Below, piece after piece: positions 16,157 through 23,798 of a stretch of DNA of 64,000 nucleotides. How positions within the stretch are numbered: position 1 is the first letter of the stretch; every line of letters starts with the position of its first letter. The notes beneath the pieces were generated by a model. The model had not been told where the DNA came from, ran no database searches, and saw nothing but the letters and a program-made list of their open reading frames with translations. The translations under genes were made by a program, and so were the position numbers. The DNA lies in NCBI GenBank assembly GCA_017407645.1, contig JAFQWE010000007.1, positions 1-64,000 of the forward strand, in the 5' to 3' direction. The DNA comes from Clostridia bacterium. GTDB lineage: Bacteria > Bacillota > Clostridia > Oscillospirales > Acutalibacteraceae.

Positions 16157-16769
16157 TTTTTATCCTCTCGCCAATTTCTTTAAATATAACTTTTGAAGCG
16201 GCGGCAAGCACTCTGCCAACCCCCACTGAAAGCACAATATTAAACAAAAAACTATCCTTATCCCCATCATAGTCGCACAAAATGTCAACCCTTTCACCGC
16301 GCTCTTTAACCTTAAAAGTGGTGTGCACAAGGGTCAAAAAGGGATAAACGACTGCACAAACCTTACCATAGTTAATGGCAGCATCGGCGGCATTCTCACC
16401 TGTGCATTTTATATTAAGAGTAAGTTTTTTTACAGTGATATGCCTTAACAACTCTTTAACCTCGGCCAACGTGTTGCCTACAATCCGCAAAACGTCACCA
16501 ACCGAAACGGCCAAGCCTTGCTTTTTATCTTTGCTTCCTGCTTTGTTCAGTGCGGCTTGTTCATCATCCTTTATGCCAAAAGCCTTTTTAAGTGCCTTTG
16601 AAATAAAATTATCATTTTCACTTTTAGCATCCTTGGGAAGCTTGGCAACCTTAACGCCTGCAATCTTAACAACAAATCGAAATTCGCCCTGAGAGTTGCC
16701 GAAAATGATATGTATAGGCAGCAACAAGAATGCGCCTATTAAAGCTATAACAACAATTGCTATCCACAT
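16140..16769 (-). CDS. DUF2953-type membrane-associated protein
   Basis: A 209-residue protein with an N-terminal helix (MWIAIVVIALIGAFLLLPIHI) followed by a soluble beta domain (EFRFVVKIAGVKVAKLP), a charged linker (residues about 50-85) and a C-terminal part with KLTLNIKCTGENAADAAINYGKV and FLFNIVLSVGVGRVL. This matches DUF2953 (YtfI-like) proteins, often next to sporulation genes such as ytfJ; no ytfJ is present here. I chose ATG 16769, which follows AAAGGAGG with six bases spacing, instead of an upstream start inside the previous gene. Its reading frame lies just after the AMP-binding gene and is probably co-transcribed with it. Confidence 0.6.
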   Translation of the reverse strand: MWIAIVVIALIGAFLLLPIHIIFGNSQGEFRFVVKIAGVKVAKLPKDAKSENDNFISKALKKAFGIKDDEQAALNKAGSKDKKQGLAVSVGDVLRIVGNTLAEVKELLRHITVKKLTLNIKCTGENAADAAINYGKVCAVVYPFLTLVHTTFKVKERGERVDILCDYDGDKDSFLFNIVLSVGVGRVLAAASKVIFKEIGERIKNESKK

Positions 16770-16782
16770 AGTGCTGCCTCCT

Positions 16783-18405
16783 TTATATTCTGTCAAAATC
16801 AGTTAGTGTAATTTGCCCCGATTTGATTTTTTTCGCAATCTGCTTGCGGCTTGTCTTAATATCTCCGCTGTCTGCAAGGGAATCGTTTGTGAAATAAAAC
16901 TTTTTGACGGCTGTAACGTTTGGTAAAAGTGCGTTTTGGCGGAGCAACTGGTTTTTTATTTGCGACAAATCGCAATCATTTTCAATCTGTACAATCAGTG
17001 ACAATACCTCGCCCTTTTCACTTTGAAGACCTAACACCGAGATAGCCTTTGCGCCCTCAATATTAAAATGCTCTTCAATTCGGTCGGGGTTGATGTTTTC
17101 GCCGTTATCACCGATTACAATGTCACTTTGTCTGCCGCAAATGAAATAATATCCGTCAATCTCGGTCAGGTTGTCATCGGTGTTAAACCACCCGTCAACC
17201 TGAATGGTTTTGCCGTTAATCATCTTTTTGGTGCATAGTGAGGTGCCCTTGACCCAAAGCACCCCGTTATCGTCGATTTTATATTCTACCGAATCAAAGG
17301 GTTTGCCGATAGAAACGGCGTTAAGATGACGTGGCTTCAACCTTAAATCCACCGAGGTGATGCCGATTTCACTTGCGCCGTAGCCGTTGTGCAGACTGTA
17401 CCCTAAACTGTTAATAAGCCTTGCCGCACCAACACGCAAATAACTGCCGCCGCTTATGCAAAACTGTACCGACCGCCCAAAAAGGTGACGGTTAATTTTG
17501 CCAAAAGCCATTTTTGTGACGCCGCTTAAGGATGGGGCAATATTTTGCAAAGCGGTAAATAAGCCTGCAATAATTCCAAAAGTTGTTTCAGCGCCCTTTT
17601 CTTTAAGAGTCGAAAGCACCTTTTGCTCAATTTTGTGCCAAAGCATGGGCACTGCAAAAATATGTGTAACCTTGTGGTCGCGGCAAGTCTTTAAAATAGT
17701 GTCGGCAGAGTAATCGGTTAAAAATACCAGCGTTCTGCCGAAAAAACAAAACCAAAAGTAGACTGCAAAAAGTCCAAAAATGTGATAAAAGGGCAAAAAA
17801 GCCAAAAGTTTAAGTTCGCCCTTGTAATGCCTTATTATTTGCGGACATTCTTTAACAATAGCTTCAAAATTCAATATTTGCTCTGCCACCTGACTGCCCG
17901 AATAAAAGCAGACCACCTCATTCATAGAGGTTGCAGAGGATGAAAAGGCAATCTCATCCGCCATATCATCCAAAGAACAAGTGTTGTCACTTTTAAGAGC
18001 CAAAATATCAATAGGTGTGGCGGATAATTTGCTTTCGCCCACACATAGCGAATACTTAATGTTAAGTGATTTAATTATAGAGTTTGTAAGGTTTGCAGGG
18101 TAACGGGTGTTAACAAGATAGGGTTTGTTGCCGCTTATAAGAATAGCCCAAAAGCCCACAATCCAATTAAGACTGTTTTCGCACTCCAGTGCAACAAACT
18201 CACCTTTAATACCAATTTGCTTTTTAAGTGAATCGGCTGCAGACAGTATCATATCATAAGCCTCACCGTAGGTGTGCTTTTTGTTGCCTTCTTCACAAAG
18301 GATGCAGTCGGGGTGAGAAAACATAATTTCAAATATGGCTTTAAAATCTTTTTTTGAGTTAATAAGAGCCTTTTTGTTGCCCTTTAAAATCTTTTTAAAA
18401 TTCAT
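16783..18405 (-). CDS. AMP-binding (acyl-CoA synthetase-like) protein with a degenerate P-loop
   Basis: A 540-residue member of the ANL adenylating family. Recognisable parts are LLAFLPFYHIFGLF (A4 region), NGYGASEIGITSVD (A5, YGxSE), DGWFNTDDNLTEIDGYYFICGRQSDIVI (A7/A8 hinge) and a C-terminal subdomain with SRKQIAKKI that could hold the catalytic Lys. The phosphate-binding loop, normally SGTTGxPK, reads CFYSGSQVAEQILNF here and has lost the Gly/Thr/Lys pattern, so adenylation may be weak or altered. Substrate unknown. First gene of a minus-strand unit with DUF2953 and two DUF3592 genes. No good ribosome site precedes the ATG. Confidence 0.75.
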   Translation of the reverse strand: MNFKKILKGNKKALINSKKDFKAIFEIMFSHPDCILCEEGNKKHTYGEAYDMILSAADSLKKQIGIKGEFVALECENSLNWIVGFWAILISGNKPYLVNTRYPANLTNSIIKSLNIKYSLCVGESKLSATPIDILALKSDNTCSLDDMADEIAFSSSATSMNEVVCFYSGSQVAEQILNFEAIVKECPQIIRHYKGELKLLAFLPFYHIFGLFAVYFWFCFFGRTLVFLTDYSADTILKTCRDHKVTHIFAVPMLWHKIEQKVLSTLKEKGAETTFGIIAGLFTALQNIAPSLSGVTKMAFGKINRHLFGRSVQFCISGGSYLRVGAARLINSLGYSLHNGYGASEIGITSVDLRLKPRHLNAVSIGKPFDSVEYKIDDNGVLWVKGTSLCTKKMINGKTIQVDGWFNTDDNLTEIDGYYFICGRQSDIVIGDNGENINPDRIEEHFNIEGAKAISVLGLQSEKGEVLSLIVQIENDCDLSQIKNQLLRQNALLPNVTAVKKFYFTNDSLADSGDIKTSRKQIAKKIKSGQITLTDFDRI

Positions 18406-18445
18406 ATTTTACTAATACCCGTTAATTGTAATAATTATCCTTTTT

Positions 18446-18474
18446 ATTATAAAATTTCGGCAATAAAAAGTCAA
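18446..18474 (-). promoter_or_regulatory. Promoter of the AMP-binding gene unit
   Basis: Minus strand TTGACT (18469-18474), 17-base spacer, TATAAT (18446-18451). Confidence 0.75.
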
Positions 18475-18479
18475 TAGAC

Positions 18480-18508
18480 TTGTCAACCGCTTGTTGCTTT
18501 GGTATAAT
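18480..18508 (+). promoter_or_regulatory. Promoter of the rsmE gene pair
   Basis: TTGTCA (18480-18485), 17-base spacer, TATAAT (18503-18508). It is back to back with the minus-strand promoter; the two -35 boxes are five bases apart. Confidence 0.75.
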
Positions 18509-18517
18509 GGTGATATC

Positions 18518-18602
18518 ATTAAAAGGCGGTGCAAAGCAAAGCCTCCCTCGTCAGAGGGAGCCGAGGGCTAACCTCTTAATAAAATAAATTAAAAGGCGGT
18601 GC
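18518..18602 (+). repeat. Hairpin repeat insert flanked by a 15-bp direct duplication
   Basis: ATTAAAAGGCGGTGC occurs at 18518-18532 and again at 18588-18602. Between them lies a 55-base insert holding CCTCCCTC-GTCA-GAGGGAGC and GAGGGCTAA, the same repeat as at 326-354. The duplicated bases include the rsmE ribosome-binding site, so the pattern looks like insertion of the repeat with a target duplication. Confidence 0.75.
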
Positions 18603-18607
18603 TTTGA

Positions 18608-19360
18608 ATGTTTAACTTTTTCGCAAAAGAGGGCAGTCGACAAGGGGATATGTATTACATTACCGACAGTGACTGCAACCATATTAAAAACGTACTCAGA
18701 ATGAGGGTGGGCGACACCCTTTTAGTCAGTGATGGCGGTGTCAGTCATCTTTGCCAAATTGAAAATATTGGTGATGCCGTTGCCGTTAAAATCACCGAGG
18801 AAGATTATCAAAGCACCAATTTACCCGTAAAGCTTTATCTTTTTCAAGGGCTTCCCAAAAGTGACAAAATGGAACTTATTATTCAAAAGGCAGTGGAGCT
18901 TGGCGCCGCAGGGGTTATCCCTGTTGAAATGAAGCGATCGGTAGTAAAGCTTGACGACAAAAAGAAGCAAAGCAAGGTCACCCGTTGGCAAGCAATTGCC
19001 GAAAGCGCCGCAAAACAAAGCAAATGCAGTAATATACCCCAAGTTTTCCCCGTCACAAGCTATAAGGATGCCGTCAAGCAGGCAAGTGAGATGGATTTAA
19101 TCCTTGTGCCTTACGAATGTGCCGAGGGAATGAAAGCAACCCAAAATGCCCTTAAATCTATCAAATCGGGGATGTCGGTAGGTATCTTTATCGGCACCGA
19201 GGGTGGCTTTGAGGATAAAGAGATTGAACAGGTAACGTCGGCAGGTGGGCAAGTTATCTCTCTTGGCAAGCGGATTTTACGCACCGAAACGGCGGCAATT
19301 GCCTCTCTTGCAATGTGTATGCTTTATATTGAAATGAATGTGAGTGACAACGATGTCTAA
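18608..19360 (+). CDS. rsmE: 16S rRNA m3U1498 methyltransferase
   Basis: A 250-residue SPOUT (knotted) methyltransferase that modifies U1498 of 16S rRNA in the 30S subunit. The N-terminal PUA-like domain has DCNHIKNVLRMRVGD; the SPOUT part has QKAVELGAAGVIPVEMKRSV, IFIGTEGGFEDKEIE and the knot motif ISLGKRILRTETAAIASL. The length is normal. ATG 18608 follows AAAGGCGGTG, the second copy of a 15-base direct repeat created next to a hairpin insertion. Its end overlaps the following methyltransferase gene by 8 bases. Confidence 0.93.
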   Translation: MFNFFAKEGSRQGDMYYITDSDCNHIKNVLRMRVGDTLLVSDGGVSHLCQIENIGDAVAVKITEEDYQSTNLPVKLYLFQGLPKSDKMELIIQKAVELGAAGVIPVEMKRSVVKLDDKKKQSKVTRWQAIAESAAKQSKCSNIPQVFPVTSYKDAVKQASEMDLILVPYECAEGMKATQNALKSIKSGMSVGIFIGTEGGFEDKEIEQVTSAGGQVISLGKRILRTETAAIASLAMCMLYIEMNVSDNDV

Positions 19361-20705
19361 TCTGCCAACCCAATTTGTAAGCAGAATGAAAACTCTGCTG
19401 GGCGACGATTACCCTCTGTATGAAAAGGCTATGAGCCGGCCGCCTGTCAGAGCCTTAAGAGTAAATACCGACAAAATATCGGTGGATGATTTTAAGGCAA
19501 CTTGCCCTTTTGAAATTGAGCCAATACCCTATGTGGCAAACGGCTTTTACTTTGAACGGGAAAAGGTGGGCAATCACCCCTTTCACCACGCAGGGCTCTT
19601 TTACGTGCAAGAGCCTGCCGCAATGGCACCTGCCGAGTGTGTTGAGGTAGAGCCTGACTGGTGGGTGCTTGATATGTGTGCCGCTCCCGGTGGCAAAAGC
19701 ACTCAACTCAAAAACAAGTTGGGCGAAAAGGGTGTCCTTGTATCTAACGAGATTATTCCTTCGCGCTGCAAAATCCTTACAGGCAATATTGAACGGCTTG
19801 GTCTCAAAAACTCGGTTACTACCTGTATGGATACAACACGCCTTGCAAATTTATATCCTAAAACCTTTAATCTTGTAATGGTTGACGCTCCCTGTTCGGG
19901 TGAAGGAATGTTCCGCAAGGAAGAAATTGCAATATCCGAATGGAGCCAAGACAACGTAACAATGTGCGCTACCCGTCAGGCAGAAATTTTAGAAAATGCC
20001 GCAAAGGTTGTTAAGGGCGGTGGATATATTGTTTATGCTACCTGCACCTTTTCTATTGAGGAAAATGAAATGACGGTGGATAACTTTTTGAAAAAGCACC
20101 CCGAATTTGAACTTGTGCCCGTCAGTGACAGAGTGCAAAAAGCAACGGCAGAGGGAATTGAATTTGAGGGTTGCGCTTGCAAGAATATCCGCTATGCCCG
20201 CCGTTTCTATCCTCATTTAAGCAGAGGCGAAGGGCAGTTTATGGCACTGCTTCATAACACTTGCGAAGAAACAAAGGGCTTTGCGCCAAAAAACACACCT
20301 CAAAAGATTGATAAAGTCATCACCGATTTCCTTGATGACACACTTGCCGATTACGACAAAAACTTTGTGCAGATTTATAACGGTAACCCCGTATATTTCA
20401 CCCCTGATTTTTCTGTGTCAAAGGGTACTGCCTTTATGTGCGGTGTGACAATCGGAGAGGTGCGCAAGAATTATATTCAGCCCCATCATCAGTTTTTCTC
20501 TGCAATGGGTGATAATTTCAAGCGCAAAATCGACCTTGCTCCTGATGATGAGCGGCTCCATAAATATCTGCGAGGCGAACAGATAGAGGCAGACTGCCCT
20601 AACGGTTGGGCGGTAGTTTCCGTTTGCGGCTCTGCACTTGGGGGAGTAAAGGTTGTGTCAGGCGTGGCAAAAAACCATTACCCCAAGGGATTAAGACTCT
20701 TTTGA
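19353..20705 (+). CDS. RsmF/RsmB-type RNA (cytosine-5) methyltransferase
   Basis: A 450-residue NOL1/NOP2/Sun-family enzyme that methylates C5 of cytosine in rRNA. The SAM motif is VLDMCAAPGGKSTQL near residue 110; the two catalytic cysteines are in VDAPCSGEGMFRK and YATCTFSIEENEM. A C-terminal extension (about residues 300-450, with NPVYFTPDF and HHQFFSAMG) resembles the PUA-like tail of YebU/RsmF types. The exact target cytosine cannot be told from sequence. The frame allows a GTG at 19344, but ATG 19353 is preferred. It overlaps rsmE, so the two rRNA-modifying genes form a coupled pair. Confidence 0.9.
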   Translation: MSNLPTQFVSRMKTLLGDDYPLYEKAMSRPPVRALRVNTDKISVDDFKATCPFEIEPIPYVANGFYFEREKVGNHPFHHAGLFYVQEPAAMAPAECVEVEPDWWVLDMCAAPGGKSTQLKNKLGEKGVLVSNEIIPSRCKILTGNIERLGLKNSVTTCMDTTRLANLYPKTFNLVMVDAPCSGEGMFRKEEIAISEWSQDNVTMCATRQAEILENAAKVVKGGGYIVYATCTFSIEENEMTVDNFLKKHPEFELVPVSDRVQKATAEGIEFEGCACKNIRYARRFYPHLSRGEGQFMALLHNTCEETKGFAPKNTPQKIDKVITDFLDDTLADYDKNFVQIYNGNPVYFTPDFSVSKGTAFMCGVTIGEVRKNYIQPHHQFFSAMGDNFKRKIDLAPDDERLHKYLRGEQIEADCPNGWAVVSVCGSALGGVKVVSGVAKNHYPKGLRLF

Positions 20706-20740
20706 CTGACATAAATGAACAAAAATAACACCGAAAAATG

Positions 20741-20769
20741 TTGACATTAGCAGAATAAAGTGCTAAAAT
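20741..20769 (+). promoter_or_regulatory. Promoter of the nucleoside transport operon
   Basis: TTGACA (20741-20746), 17-base spacer, TAAAAT (20764-20769). The first gene starts about 135 bases after the expected transcript start, leaving room for leader control. Confidence 0.8.
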
Positions 20770-20775
20770 AAAAAT

Positions 20776-20862
20776 ACTTATTTCTACAGATTTTTTTGAG
20801 GTGCTTTGTCTTAGTTAAAAATTTGACTTAACTTCTGATAAAAATCTGTTTTTTTATTAGGA
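20776..20862 (+). promoter_or_regulatory. Structured leader with a terminator-like hairpin upstream of the BMP gene
   Basis: ACAGATTTTT (20786-20795) pairs perfectly with AAAAATCTGT (20840-20849), followed directly by seven T. The 44-base loop holds a nested AGTTAA / TTAACT pair (20813-20818, 20828-20833). This could be a weak terminator or attenuator in the leader of a transport operon. I looked for purine-riboswitch core motifs and did not find them. Confidence 0.45.
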
Positions 20863-20911
20863 TGTAAATTTTTTTACATACAAAAACCAAAAAATATTGG
20901 AGGAAAAAGAA

Positions 20912-22147
20912 ATGAAAAAGCTTATCGCACTTCTTCTCGCCGCTGTTTTGCTTCTTGGCTGTGCTGCTTGTGGCGGCACCGCTAACACCGGCGACGACAA
21001 GACCGACGATGCAGGCAAAAAGTTGAAGGTTGGTTTTATCTTCCTTCACGACGAGCAGTCTACTTATGACAAAAACTTCATGGTTGCTGCCAAGGCTGCT
21101 TGCGAAGAAATGAAGGTTGACTATGCACAGAAGACTCAGATTCCCGAATCTAAGGCTTGCTATGACGCCGCTGTTGAACTTATCGAGGTTGACGGTTGCG
21201 ACATCATCTTTGCTGATAGCTTCGGTCACGAGCCTTTCCTTATGGACGCTGCTAAGAAGTATCCTAAGGTAGAGTTCTGCCACGCTACCGGTACCAATGC
21301 TCATACCGCAGGTCTTAAGAACTTCCACAATGCATTTGCTTCTATCTATGAGGGTCGTTACCTCGCAGGTGTTGCTGCAGGTCTTAAGCTCAACGAAATG
21401 ATTGAGGCTAAAAAGATTACTGCTGACAAGGCAAAGATGGGCTACGTTGGCGCATTCACCTTTGCTGAAGTTATGTCAGGTTACACCTCTTTCTATCTTG
21501 GCGCAAAGTCAGTTTGCCCCACTGTAACTATGGATGTTAAGTTCACCGGTTCTTGGTACGATGAGCAGAAGGAAAAGGAAGCTGCACAGGCTCTTATCGC
21601 AGGTGGCTGCGTACTTATCAGCCAGCACGCTGACTCTATGGGTGCTCCTACCGCTTGTGAGACTGCAGGTGTTCCCAACGTATCTTACAACGGTTCTACC
21701 GTTGCAGCATGCCCCAACACCTTCATTGTTTCTTCCAGAATTGACTGGACTCCTTACTTCAAGCATATGATCAAGTGCGTTCAGGATGGCAAGGCAATCG
21801 AAGCTGACTGGACCGGCACTATCGAGACCGGCTCTGTTGTTCTTACCGAGGTTAACGAGAAGGCTGCTGCTAAGGATACCGCTAAGAAGATTGAAGAAGT
21901 TAAGGCTAAGCTCCTTGATGGTTCTATCAAGGTATTCGATACTGCTAACTTCACCGTTGGCGGCAAGAAGATTGATTCTTACACCGCTAACGTAAATTCT
22001 GATGATGACGATCCCGCCAACGGCAAGTACGTTCCTGATACCGAAGCTGTTGAGGATGGCATCTTCTACGAGTCAAAGCACCGTTCAGCTCCTTACTTTG
22101 ATATGGAAATTGACGGCATCACTCTTCTTGACAGAAATTACGGCTAA
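20912..22147 (+). CDS. bmpA: BMP family nucleoside-binding lipoprotein
   Basis: A 411-residue substrate-binding lipoprotein of the BMP/PnrA family, which feeds nucleosides (purine types in known cases) to an ABC importer. The signal MKKLIALLLAAVLLLGC gives a lipobox LLGC with Cys at about residue 17, followed by a Gly/Ala/Asp-rich linker. The body shows the family pattern KVGFIFLHDEQSTYDKNF, GCDIIFADSFGHEPF, ASIYEGRYLAGVAAG and DADSMGAP-like HADSMGAPTAC. Codon use is more biased (GCT, ACC, AAG rich) than in most neighbours, fitting high expression. ATG 20912 follows TTGGAGGAAAA. The ATPase and two permeases follow after a pair of hairpins. Confidence 0.9.
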   Translation: MKKLIALLLAAVLLLGCAACGGTANTGDDKTDDAGKKLKVGFIFLHDEQSTYDKNFMVAAKAACEEMKVDYAQKTQIPESKACYDAAVELIEVDGCDIIFADSFGHEPFLMDAAKKYPKVEFCHATGTNAHTAGLKNFHNAFASIYEGRYLAGVAAGLKLNEMIEAKKITADKAKMGYVGAFTFAEVMSGYTSFYLGAKSVCPTVTMDVKFTGSWYDEQKEKEAAQALIAGGCVLISQHADSMGAPTACETAGVPNVSYNGSTVAACPNTFIVSSRIDWTPYFKHMIKCVQDGKAIEADWTGTIETGSVVLTEVNEKAAAKDTAKKIEEVKAKLLDGSIKVFDTANFTVGGKKIDSYTANVNSDDDDPANGKYVPDTEAVEDGIFYESKHRSAPYFDMEIDGITLLDRNYG

Positions 22148-22158
22148 TAAATAATCCA

Positions 22159-22200
22159 AGTTTAAGGCGAGGGGAAACCTCCTCGCCTTAAACTAATTTT
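22159..22200 (+). terminator. Partial terminator / stabilising hairpin after bmpA
   Basis: Perfect 14-bp stem AGTTTAAGGCGAGG / CCTCGCCTTAAACT, with only a short AATTTT tail. It is likely to stabilise the bmpA message or reduce read-through to the ATPase, giving an excess of binding protein. Confidence 0.7.
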
Positions 22201-22201
22201 G

Positions 22202-22235
22202 AAGAAATGGCTATAAAATTATAACCATTTCTTGA
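22202..22235 (+). repeat. Second hairpin in the bmpA-ATPase gap
   Basis: AAGAAATGG at 22202-22210 pairs with CCATTTCTT at 22226-22234, with a further TATAA/TTATA pair inside. It lies just upstream of the ATPase ribosome-binding site (GGAGG, 22249-22253). Confidence 0.6.
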
Positions 22236-22259
22236 GAATTGTTTGAATGGAGGCTTAAC

Positions 22260-23798
22260 GTGGACAAACAACCTGCTATCCAACTAAAAAATATAACCAA
22301 AGTGTTTGGCAAGGTAATTGCCAATAAAAATGTTAATCTTACTGCATACCGTGGTGAGATTCTTTCCATTTTGGGCGAAAACGGCTCAGGCAAAACCACT
22401 TTGATGAATATGATTTCGGGCATCTATTTCCCCGATGAAGGTGAAATCTTTATAAATGGTGAAGAGGCGGTTATCGCTTCTCCTAAAGATGCCTTTGATT
22501 ACAAAATCGGTATGATTCATCAGCACTTCAAACTGGTTGACGTTTTCAGCGCCGCTGAAAATATAGTGCTTGGTCTTGACGAGGGTAAGTACAACCTTAA
22601 AAACTCAACCGAAAAGATTAAGCAAATCAGTGAGCAATACGGCTTTTCCCTTGACCCTCAAAAGAAAATTTACACAATGAGCGTTTCCGAAAAGCAAACG
22701 GTTGAAATCATAAAGGTGCTTTACCGCGGTGCCGATATTCTTATTTTGGACGAGCCTACCGCAGTTTTAACTCCGCAAGAAACCGAAAAGCTTTTCAACG
22801 TGCTTCGCCGTATGCGCGATGACGGCAAGTGCATCATCATAATCACCCACAAGCTTCACGAGGTATTATCCTTGTCTGACCGCGTTTCTGTTTTGCGCAA
22901 GGGTGAATATGTGGGCACAGTTCAGACAAGCGAAACCAACGAGTCAGAGCTTACCGAAATGATGGTTGGTCAAAAGGTGGAGCTTAACATTCACAGAAGC
23001 GAGCCTAAAGACCCACAGGACAGACTTGTTGTTGAAGGTATAAGCTGTGTTGACCGTCAGGGTGTTACCGTTCTTGATAATGTTTCATTCACTGCCCGTT
23101 CGGGTGAAATTTTGGGTATTGCAGGTATTGCAGGCTCAGGTCAGCGCGAGCTTTTAGAGGCTATTGCAGGCTTGCAGCATCTTACCACAGGTGAAGTTAT
23201 CTATCACAACCCCAAAACAGGTAAAGAGGATAATTTGCGAGACAAAACTCCTATGCAAATTCGCGAGTTAGGTGTACGCCTCTCCTTTGTTCCCGAGGAC
23301 CGCTTGGGAATGGGCCTTGTGGGTAATATGGATATTATCGACAATATGATGCTCCGTAGTTACCGCAGAGGCAAATCCTTGTTCCTTGAGCGCAAAACAC
23401 CAAAGGATTTGGCAGAGCATATTATTAGCGACCTTGAGGTTGTTACCCCTGGTCCCACAACTCCAGTAAGGCGCCTTTCAGGCGGTAACGTTCAAAAGGT
23501 ACTTGTTGGCAGAGAGATTGCATCTGCACCCACAGTTCTTATGGCGGCATACCCCGTCAGAGGCTTGGATATAAACTCATCCTACACCATCTACAATCTG
23601 CTTAATGAACAAAAAGAAAACGGCGTTGCCGTAATCTTTGTTGGTGAAGATTTGGACGTGCTTATTGACCTGTGCGACAGAATAATGGTTATCGGCTCAG
23701 GCAAAGTGACAGGTATGGTTGACGGCAGAACAGCTAAAAAGGAAGAAATCGGTCTTCTTATGACTAAATCTGAAAAGGAAGGGGATAGCAATGGCTAA
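22260..23798 (+). CDS. nupA: Nucleoside ABC transporter ATP-binding protein, two ATPase domains
   Basis: A 512-residue protein with two fused nucleotide-binding domains, as in the RbsA/YufO-type importers. Domain 1 has Walker A GENGSGKTT, Q-loop GMIHQHF, Walker B ILILDEPTAVL and IITHKLHE; its signature reads MSVSEKQTVEI instead of LSGGQ. Domain 2 lacks a normal Walker A (GIAGSGQREL) and its Walker B is degenerate (VLMAAYPVRGLD), while its signature LSGGNVQK is intact. This split is usual for the family. The start is GTG 22260, six bases after GGAGG. It overlaps the first permease by 8 bases. The gene name follows the Lactococcus bmpA-nupABC order. Confidence 0.9.
   Translation: MDKQPAIQLKNITKVFGKVIANKNVNLTAYRGEILSILGENGSGKTTLMNMISGIYFPDEGEIFINGEEAVIASPKDAFDYKIGMIHQHFKLVDVFSAAENIVLGLDEGKYNLKNSTEKIKQISEQYGFSLDPQKKIYTMSVSEKQTVEIIKVLYRGADILILDEPTAVLTPQETEKLFNVLRRMRDDGKCIIIITHKLHEVLSLSDRVSVLRKGEYVGTVQTSETNESELTEMMVGQKVELNIHRSEPKDPQDRLVVEGISCVDRQGVTVLDNVSFTARSGEILGIAGIAGSGQRELLEAIAGLQHLTTGEVIYHNPKTGKEDNLRDKTPMQIRELGVRLSFVPEDRLGMGLVGNMDIIDNMMLRSYRRGKSLFLERKTPKDLAEHIISDLEVVTPGPTTPVRRLSGGNVQKVLVGREIASAPTVLMAAYPVRGLDINSSYTIYNLLNEQKENGVAVIFVGEDLDVLIDLCDRIMVIGSGKVTGMVDGRTAKKEEIGLLMTKSEKEGDSNG

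Noticed and set aside
20770..20911. Purine riboswitch upstream of the nucleoside transporter
   Set aside because: I searched by eye for the conserved loop and junction sequences of purine riboswitches and found none; the leader only has a simple long stem.
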